Assembly (NCBI RefSeq): GCF_000182565.1
Contig: NW_015971539.1
Coordinates: 1 to 64,000, forward strand
Length of the DNA stretch: 64,000 nucleotides
Source: Spizellomyces punctatus DAOM BR117
Taxonomy: Eukaryota > Chytridiomycota > Chytridiomycetes > Spizellomycetales > Spizellomycetaceae
Direction: 5' to 3'
Part shown: positions 57,371 to 64,000 of the stretch, one piece after another
Layout of the letters: every line of letters begins with the position of its first letter
How positions within the stretch are numbered: position 1 is the first letter of the stretch
Notes under the pieces: model-generated
Seen by the model: only the letters and a program-made list of their open reading frames with translations
The model's database searches: none
What the model was told of the DNA's origin: nothing
Made by a program: the position numbers and the translations under genes

Positions 57371-57448
57371 ATGACTATGATTGGGCTCTGTTATGGCGCG
57401 ACCGACATGAATTCACCGCCTCCTCGAGAGAAGAGGAATTCATAACGT

Positions 57449-57660
57449 GATCTACAAACAGTAAATCGACGGTGTAACAAGAAAGGTCCAAACCTGACCG
57501 AGCTCATCCAGCGGTGATCAAGTACCGTCCTACAAACTGGTCCTGGTTCTCCGTACGCTCCTCCAAGGACTTCCTTATCGGCTGCTCCAAAAACTGGTAA
57601 TGCCAGTGGTTGAAAAAAGGTTGGATATCTACTTAGGTTGCGTAGAGAAACATGTCGCGT
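57449..57660 (+). repeat. Dispersed repeat R3, copy 1 (direct repeat of 59172-59372)
   Basis: CAGTAAATCGAC, GAGCTCATCC, CTACAAACTGGTC, GGCTGCTCCAAAA and CCAGTGGTTGAAAAAA occur in the same order and spacing in both copies. Read on the minus strand both encode a similar broken peptide (FFNHC/LALPV..., CRMSSVRLG / RWMSSVRFG). Confidence 0.85.
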
Positions 57661-57914
57661 CGATGTCGCGGTTAAAAGCGCTTCTCGGAAGGAACAGCGC
57701 TGATCATGCCGGTCACGGTGTACGTCGGAGCATAACATGTTCAGTGGCAAGTAGGCGGGGAAAGAAGGGGGGCTGTGGACCTTGCTTCGCGGCAGATCCG
57801 CTCGAAGCGACAAACCGCGAATTATACGAACTGGATGGCGTAGTATTTCGCGGCGTGGTCGGGTGACGTTCAAGGTTTCGCCGAGGTCTATTCAGCAATT
57901 TGTGGGGACAGAGT

Positions 57915-57985
57915 TCCTGAATTGGGGCAGCGGGACGAGCAGGTGTGCGGCCTGGAGACGAACATGCATGGACAGTGTCAGCGGG
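57915..57985 (+). repeat. Dispersed repeat R2, copy 2
   Basis: GGGGCAGCGGGACGAGCAGG then CGGCCTGGAGACGAACATGC; encodes QRDEQVCGLETNMHGQ in one frame. Confidence 0.8.
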
Positions 57986-58011
57986 ATAAGATGAGAGGCC
58001 TGAATCATTTC

Positions 58012-58140
58012 TGCTACGGTGGAATGGGTATCCGGGTTCATCTTCGCAGAGCGTGTTGGGATCCCAGCTTCCTGAGGGGAGTGTCATCCATCGCACTGCC
58101 ATTGCACTAGTTCCGAGCACTACAGAATTGCACATGATTG
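58012..58140 (-). repeat. Dispersed repeat R1, second copy
   Basis: Reverse complement of 56795-56925; shares GGAATGGGTATCC and CCGAGCACTACAGAATTGCA segments. Confidence 0.75.
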
Positions 58141-59171
58141 GATATGCTACGGGGGCAGGACGCACAAAATGGACATGTATTTCCCAACGTAACATGATGA
58201 TATGCGGCAACTACCCCTTTTATCGCCCAAGGCGAGGGCAAGGGAAGAAGCTTCGGTGGCCGTCATCAGAAGCAAGGCACTTTGGATTCTCTTCAGCATT
58301 ACTCCTCTGCGCAGCTACCGGCCAGATGACCGAGAGTCCAATTGGGCAAACTCATTCCCGGTCATTAATTATGGCTGCATCATTTCGTATCCATGGTGTG
58401 GTACCGAAAAAAAATTGGGCCAAACCGCAGGCGTTGATCGAAGCCACTGCATCAATTTCGGAGAGAAGCATTGCAATGGCCGAAATTGATGCAGTGGTTT
58501 TGATTAGCCCTTAAGGCCCGGCACAATCTTGTTTTGGCACCACATCATGGATACAAAATGGTGCAGCAGCCATAAGCGCTGCTTACTAGTTAATGCCTGG
58601 GAAGATACCAGCCTTGCACATTGCACTTGACCAACCTTATCGTAACTTTGGACGAGGGCAGAGCATGCAGACCGCCTTTTGTGGCCAATCCCACAACGGC
58701 GCTGGCCAACCGAGCAAAATATTGGACGAACCACTCTCAAAACTGTTGTGCGGCAGCCGGCCATGGATTGTATCGTCGCGCACTCCATTCGCAAAATTAG
58801 GGGGGTCCTTCCTTCCTTAGATGATACCGACACATTGCCCTGCCTAGTTGTCCCCGCATGGCCCCCCGTCCCCGTCCCTGCGCTACCCAACATATTATCG
58901 TTGCCTCCCTCATCGGCTTTTCTCTGGATGGCCAAGGTCTACTGGGATTTTACTCATTTGCAACCTCCAAGACGATCCGGAGGATATGTCACCCCTTGAG
59001 CGGGGGCTGCACATCTGCCAGATTTTAACGCAGCACAGGGCATGACCTCCATACGATGAAAAGACTAGCCAAGAGAGGAATTTGAACCAAACACACTTCC
59101 AAGACGACGTTTAAAAAAATGGTACGCGTGGCCCCCATCCGCTCTTTTCATATCCAGATGTTACTATTTGC

Positions 59172-59372
59172 TACAAGCAGTAAATCGACAGCGTAGCAAA
59201 GGGGTTCCAAGCCTGACAGAGCTCATCCGGCAATTATTAAGGAACTCTTTACAAACTGGTCGAGGTCCATTATACTCTCTCCAAGAACCCCTCATTGTCG
59301 GTTGCTCCAAAACTTGACACTGGCAGTGGTTGAAAAAACGGGTTGGATAACGACTCCATTTGCTGAGAGATG
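59172..59372 (+). repeat. Dispersed repeat R3, copy 2
   Basis: Same order of blocks as 57449-57660, with scattered substitutions and small indels. Confidence 0.85.
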
Positions 59373-59789
59373 CAACATCCAAACAGCCTTCTCGGGAGGA
59401 GTTTGGCCTGTCCCCAACGTGAATCGCGGCCTCTGTGGCTAGAGTGAGTCGTACCGATGCCTGCCGATGTTTTCGCTCATCATATCCTCCGTTGCAACCG
59501 GTGCTTGTTGAGGTGCCGTGGTTATCCGTTCCTTGGGGCTCGATGCGCAACATTTCAATAACCCCAATGTGGGCTTTAGACGACATCAAAGCTAATCCAT
59601 TTTGCGAGAGACTAGATGGATGGAGGCGGCATTTTGTTCGAGAAGAATCTGCGATTTGATCACAAGACGACGTTCACCCTTTTGCATTCTATGTCGTGAA
59701 TGTCAATGTCGCTCTGGAAGATGAGTTGGGAAGCGCGGGGAGGAGGACGGCGGCGACGATGTTGGGGAACCTCTATGGACGGACTTTTT

Positions 59790-59860
59790 GACACATCTGT
59801 GGGAAAGGGACAAAGCAAGCTTATGGACTGGAGAATAACATGTACGATTCAAAGCAAAAA
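59790..59860 (+). repeat. Dispersed repeat R2, copy 3
   Basis: GGGAAAGGGACAAAGCAAGC and GGACTGGAGAATAACATGTA follow the R2 consensus but the reading frame is broken by a stop and a shift. Confidence 0.65.
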
Positions 59861-60697
59861 CGGGGAAAGGTACGGTGATGTGGCCCTTTCTTCGTCCAGA
59901 ATTCTCCGAGAAGCAATCTGTTGATGTCGGCAAAGGTGCAACCTGCAAAATACGCATACTAGAGCGCTATGGCCTGCGTCCTCCCAGCAATTCTCAGAGT
60001 GGTATATCCAACGCTTTGTGTTTCCGGCCAGCGCCAGAGTTGATGGCAAGATCGACCGCCCCGCCGACGTTTCAAAAGATGATATAATCCGTCGTTCGAG
60101 TGGATTTCGATTACATCGAATATCGGACTCTGTCGCGACTGGTTGATCGGCCAATAACGGGGAGAATGAGGGGCGTGCGCGTCGACGATGTGCCCACAAC
60201 CTCCACCCACAATTCTTGTCCTTCTGTTCAAGGTCTGGCTCCCTTGGTGGCCATGCAGTACGTAAATGGCGACGGTTGGTTGGTTGGTCGCATTGATCAG
60301 GTGTGGACGATGCAGCTAGAGTTTTTGTGATGAATGTCATCTTCGAGGAAACTTTGCTGTGCTGCGGGCATCTACAAAGATCGCCCAAAGGTTGGCAAAG
60401 TCATCGGCTACTGCCAAGTACGCCAGGTCGCAAAAGTCGCTGGTCTCTGTTTACATGCCACCAAATCCTTATTCTGGGCCCAATCGCTATTTTCACCTAT
60501 ACCCAAAAATGAGAAACCGAGTGAACCGGATAAGGGTTTTTCATCTTTGGTGTGGGTTCAGACCTTCGGCTATGGCCTGAAATATTGGAGATGGTGGATG
60601 GACAACCACATGGTTCATAGCGGATGTCATACTTGCGTCGTATGAAGAACTTGTGTAGGCCGCGCCGGATCGGGTGCAAAAACAAAGCCCGCAACTA

Positions 60698-60775
60698 CCC
60701 GCCGACTCTGCGCGTACAGTGTTGTTCTCCCCTCCGCATACTTGTTCTTCTCGCTCCGATAAGACATCCACAAAA
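60698..60775 (-). repeat. Dispersed repeat R2, copy 4 (inverted)
   Basis: On the minus strand it reads SEREEQVCGGENNTVRAES, matching the R2 peptide motif. Confidence 0.7.
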
Positions 60776-61029
60776 TCTGTCCCCCCAATGCTCGACGCCC
60801 AAGTTCCCCAGATATCGATGCATGAACAGCCCCCCCGAACAAATAGAGCTGAGAAGGCTTGTATAAACAAAAGTTGGCACCACCAACGCCGTATCCATGA
60901 AGGCAATGGGGAACGTAGCATCTCCTCAGTTTCCCCGGGCTGCTTTGGCCGCAAATGTTCTTCGCCAAGCTACAGGATTGATCGTCTCTCTCCCCCAAGT
61001 TATCAAAGATTCTGGATTGTGGGGACCGG

Positions 61030-61110
61030 ACTGACGCACTTTGTGGAAAGACATGAACAAGCCTGTGGCGCGGAAAACAACATGCATGACCAAAGTAAGC
61101 GGGGAAGAGT
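61030..61110 (+). repeat. Dispersed repeat R2, copy 5
   Basis: Reads THFVERHEQACGAENNMHDQ in one frame, the longest open version of the motif. Copies 4 and 5 are close together in opposite orientation. Confidence 0.7.
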
Positions 61111-61617
61111 GAGGGCGATGTGGGCATTGTTTCGTGCCCGACCGCGGGTAGAACAACCTTTAGGGAGTAGCAGCCCGCAAATTGTAACTGGAGTGTAATG
61201 GAGGGGGATGGTCTATTAACGTATCAGTTTATGAAACATGCGTCAAGCATGCATTGCCCTGGATCTATACCAGCAAATTCTTTAATCTGCGGGATGTTCT
61301 TTCGGGATTTTGGTTCCCTCGACGTCCCTGCATGATATGAACGGTGAACCGACCTTCAAAATCCGCATTTTCAAAGTACTCAAATATGCATCAAAGACAA
61401 GAGCGTATCGTTTCACACCTGCTCAATACGACCACCCAACCACACGTCTTAGCCATGCTTGGAGCATGCGTTATCTAGGAGAACCTTTGGGAAAACCCTA
61501 ACCCCCAAAAATGTGCATCATTGATACACTCCCCTAGACGGAGATTCCCGGTTGCAACATCGTCGCGATTGTGAGGTTTACGTGGTGGACGTGCTCGGGT
61601 GCTCCCAATGTTTTCTC

Positions 61618-62030
61618 TCAACGGTTCTCCCAGATAATGGTGCATGCCCGAAAGCATGGACGGAAATGTCGGAACGTACGAAATCACTCCGAATACGGAA
61701 TTTACTTTGGGAACCTTCAGTGGCGACATGGAGAACTTTTAGTGGCAGCGCGTGATGTTTGACTGATTGCTTCATTCGAGAGTCTTATTGCATTAACAAC
61801 ATTGAATATTTGTAGACTTGGACGATTCTCCCAGAAAATGGACATGATCGAAAACATGGACGGAAATGTCGGACAGCTACACGAAAGTACCTCTAATGGC
61901 AGTCCGGAATACTTGCTTCATTCAAAATGCCGCCTGTTTTTGCATCAAACGACATGGGAGATTTGTAGAATTGAACGGTTTCTCCCAAAACAGTAAACAT
62001 GCTCAAAATGGACGCAAAAAAATTCGGAAA
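61618..62030 (+). repeat. Diverged tandem repeat, three copies
   Basis: CGGTTCTCCCAGATAATGG, CGATTCTCCCAGAAAATGG and CGGTTTCTCCCAAAACAGT start copies at about 61619, 61823 and 61974. The first two continue with GCATGGACGGAAATGTCGGA or ACATGGACGGAAATGTCGGA, the third with AAAATGGACGCAAAAAAATT. The intervening parts also align (CGGAAT-ACTT, GCTTCATTC, ATTTGTAGA). Confidence 0.75.
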
Positions 62031-63155
62031 CGTTCTTTTCTTAGATCCCGGTCCCGTATATTAGCAAAAAAAAGGTTGTAATGCAGCGTCAATCAGTGAC
62101 GGGGACTTGACCTTAAGCCAAGCACAACTTTTGCCATCCAATAAATGCTATCAGCTTTGAAGATGCTGCTCGAGCTGGCCATTGGAGTGGCAACAGGATA
62201 TATGAACGTGGTGGCCAACGGTCCCTGAAGCTATCTATCTCTGACATCTTCTGTGCGAAATCAAACTTGGGAATGCCCACAAATGACCATTCAAATCTTT
62301 ACTGCGACAAACAAGGGAACCATCGCCCTCTCCGAAAATTAATCGGACCACATCCTGATGCGAAGCACATGGACGTACGGCATCATTACATCCGGGAGCT
62401 GGCATCCCGAGAAAGTTTTCCCTATTTCAGTGCATCCGTCAAAAATGGTTTGCCGATACCTCTTACACAAGTCGCTGCGAAAGCCCCCGCTTTTTTTGGT
62501 AGAATAAGAACCAATCAAGTACCAATTAAAAAACTAATAACCTTTGCTCCGCTTTTTTTCTTCTTGTAGAGTGTTTTTGGAAAATGTCAAAAGCACAATC
62601 TAAGCTTTTTAATTTGGATAGAATAAAATACCATTATCGTACGTTTGTTTTATAAAGAATGTGATGAACCAAATGCGTTATTGCTTCCTTTACACAAAGG
62701 CCACGACAAAAACGCAAGGTGTCTACCATCATTGGTACATACGCTAACATGGCATGTTAAATAAACCGATAATGTTAATGTATCTAAAGATGATTAGGTT
62801 TGTGTTTAACCTTCAGGAATCGCAAGCAGTGTGGTATTCTAAAATAAAGATGCGGCGAACATGGGCAGAACAGTATTACAAACAAATGATCAACCTATCA
62901 TGTAAAACATTCCACTCCGCATGCAAAAAATCTGGGTAGATTGATCAGAGTTCCATTAATCTCTAAACAATACGGTAAACCATCTTTGGCTGTAAAAGAG
63001 CAACACAATAAAAGCACATATCGAATTTCAAATCTGCACGTTTTATTAAGTGCAACGATTAAGAGTCATCAATTCTATATGAGTTTATCTACTTATGAGA
63101 TCTGTATTCTATATATTCTAATATAGCAACCACTCCCTAAATCGTAAAAGGTCAT

Positions 63156-63952
63156 CTAAAAATGAGACTCTACAATATCATTCCCTGCCCTAATAGCAAA
63201 CTCAACCGTCTCAAATCCATTCAACCCAGACGCATAAAACGTATTCAGCTTTCCTTGCAACGCATTGAATTTCTCATAATACCCTTCAGAAAGTTCCTTT
63301 GTATCATAATGCGGGAAATAATCCCATTCTTTAAAGGCTTTGATATCAGTGTCGGTGATTCCTTTAGGCGGAGTAGAAGTGTCACGAGGGTCTTTATTTA
63401 TTTTCGAAATGGTTGATTTCAAGAGGGTGTAGCCTTCATTTAGGGTTTGGTTACTCTTATATTTTCCCCAAGACCAGGTAGTAGCGATTTGAGATGCATT
63501 ATGAACGCGGATAAACGCCGTGGGTTGTCCATTCGCTTTCGGCATAAAGGGGATAAACGCACCCGGGAGGGACGGAAGAGGAACGGGGAGCTTATTAAGC
63601 CACTCATTAATGGTGTTGATAAATGTTGGACGGAGGAACCCGGCAAAGTTGTCTCCGTTGGGTGTATTGACGTTGACGGCTCCAGACCAGTACTTTGTGA
63701 CGCCAACAGGTGAGAAGGCTTCTTGTTCTTCAGGGGAGATGGCGAGGTTGGCGGCTTGGAGGGCGTGCATGACGGGAGGGAAGGCTAGGACGAGTTTAGA
63801 GCAGGTTTGAGTGGTGGGTGTTGTTTGACCTGGTAAAGTGTAAGTAATGACTGGGGTGGGACCCGTACGATCAATCTTGTTGATGGTGGTGCATAGATGG
63901 AGGGGGCCCTTGACGTGCTGTTCGGCGTACTGCTGAAACACTTTTTGAAAGT
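63156..63952 (-). CDS. Flavin oxidoreductase, amine-oxidase / fatty acid isomerase-like (C-terminal part; gene continues off the right edge)
   Basis: The last exon runs from a splice acceptor (CCTTAG at 63953) to TAG at 63156-63158, about 265 residues. It begins DFQKVFQQYAEQH and contains CSKLVLAFPPVMHALQAAN (the late Rossmann strand), GVTKYWSGAVNV, TAFIRVHN, and the C-terminal block KEWDYFPHYDTKELSEGYY plus LNTFYASGLNGFETVEFAIR. This C-terminal layout is the same as in domain 3 of the megasynthase (YQWGDYMPHY, FFLGGLLSFELIE). The FAD-binding N-terminus lies beyond the window. A stand-alone relative of a megasynthase domain about 15 kb away suggests a shared pathway, but also fits an ordinary multigene family. 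Confidence 0.82.
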
Positions 63953-64000
63953 CTAAGGAAAATAGAATTGATTAGCATGTGTGTATGGCACAAAAGTAAG

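Larger units (their letters stand above)
48214..63155. other. 15-kb gene-poor, repeat-rich region with decayed sequences
   Basis: No intact gene could be supported. The region mixes broken coding stretches (49.5, 51.7, 52.9 kb), palindromes (51.3 and 52.8 kb), short tandem repeats (54.2 and 61.6-62.0 kb) and dispersed repeats in both orientations (56.8-61.1 kb). A TATA-like TTATAAAAAGG at about 49983 is followed by CT-rich sequence and then by ATG GCA TAA, an apparent dead start. A plus frame at 54756-55001 ending in LDKEGAGSAKIEDCDVQPS looks protein-like but has no known relative. The picture is that of old transposon remnants next to a specialised-metabolism gene. Confidence 0.6.

Noticed and set aside
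48214-63155. CRISPR array or rRNA within the repeat-rich region
   Set aside because: Repeats are few, diverged, unequal in spacing and in both orientations; no rRNA-like conserved sequence is present.

Overview
The window is nuclear DNA of an intron-rich fungus. Most genes are split by short introns of about 55-80 nt with GT...AG ends, a GRINL1A-like acidic protein and a Cache-HAMP receptor are present, and a secreted NodB chitin deacetylase points to a chitin wall. The combination fits a zoosporic, early-diverging fungus (Chytridiomycota is my best guess, by inference). No bacterial operons, rRNA or CRISPR are visible. One run of 368 N interrupts the sequence at 31005-31372.

Layout. 0-7.8 kb: a fragment of an unknown gene, then three genes of acyl-CoA breakdown: an enoyl-CoA hydratase of the methylglutaconyl type ending in SKL, a divergent acyl-CoA oxidase, and an acyl-CoA carboxylase beta subunit ending in ARM. 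Together they offer dehydrogenation, carboxylation and hydration of a methyl-branched acyl-CoA, probably in peroxisomes. 8.1 kb: tRNA-Leu(CAG). 8.6-10.8 kb: a Cache-HAMP membrane receptor with no output domain. 11.8-36.1 kb: a mostly housekeeping stretch with an EamA/DMT transporter, a small proline-rich protein, eIF3a, a WrbA-type quinone reductase with an N-myristoylation signal, a GRINL1A/Gdown1-like protein, a DUF4097-like membrane protein, a zinc alcohol dehydrogenase, a CTL/Pns1 choline-transporter-like protein, a PhoD-like phosphatase (split by the N gap) and the chitin deacetylase.

38.6-48.2 kb: the centre of interest, one gene for a protein of about 2,900 residues. I read its domains in order as fatty acyl-AMP ligase (FAAL), catalase-related haem domain, flavin oxidoreductase of the amine-oxidase / polyunsaturated-fatty-acid-isomerase type, two acyl carrier proteins, a degenerate alpha/beta hydrolase, a thioesterase, and a copalyl-diphosphate-synthase-like terpene cyclase with DVDV in place of DxDD. 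Frames join through plausible introns over the whole length, so it reads as an intact assembly-line enzyme for an oxidised, perhaps cyclised, fatty acid. I know no described system with this order.

48.2-63.1 kb: gene-poor and repeat-rich, with decayed coding stretches, a 70-bp-arm palindrome, direct and inverted copies of dispersed repeats, and a diverged tandem array. At 63.2 kb to the right edge lies the C-terminal part of a stand-alone flavoprotein related to the flavin domain of the megasynthase.
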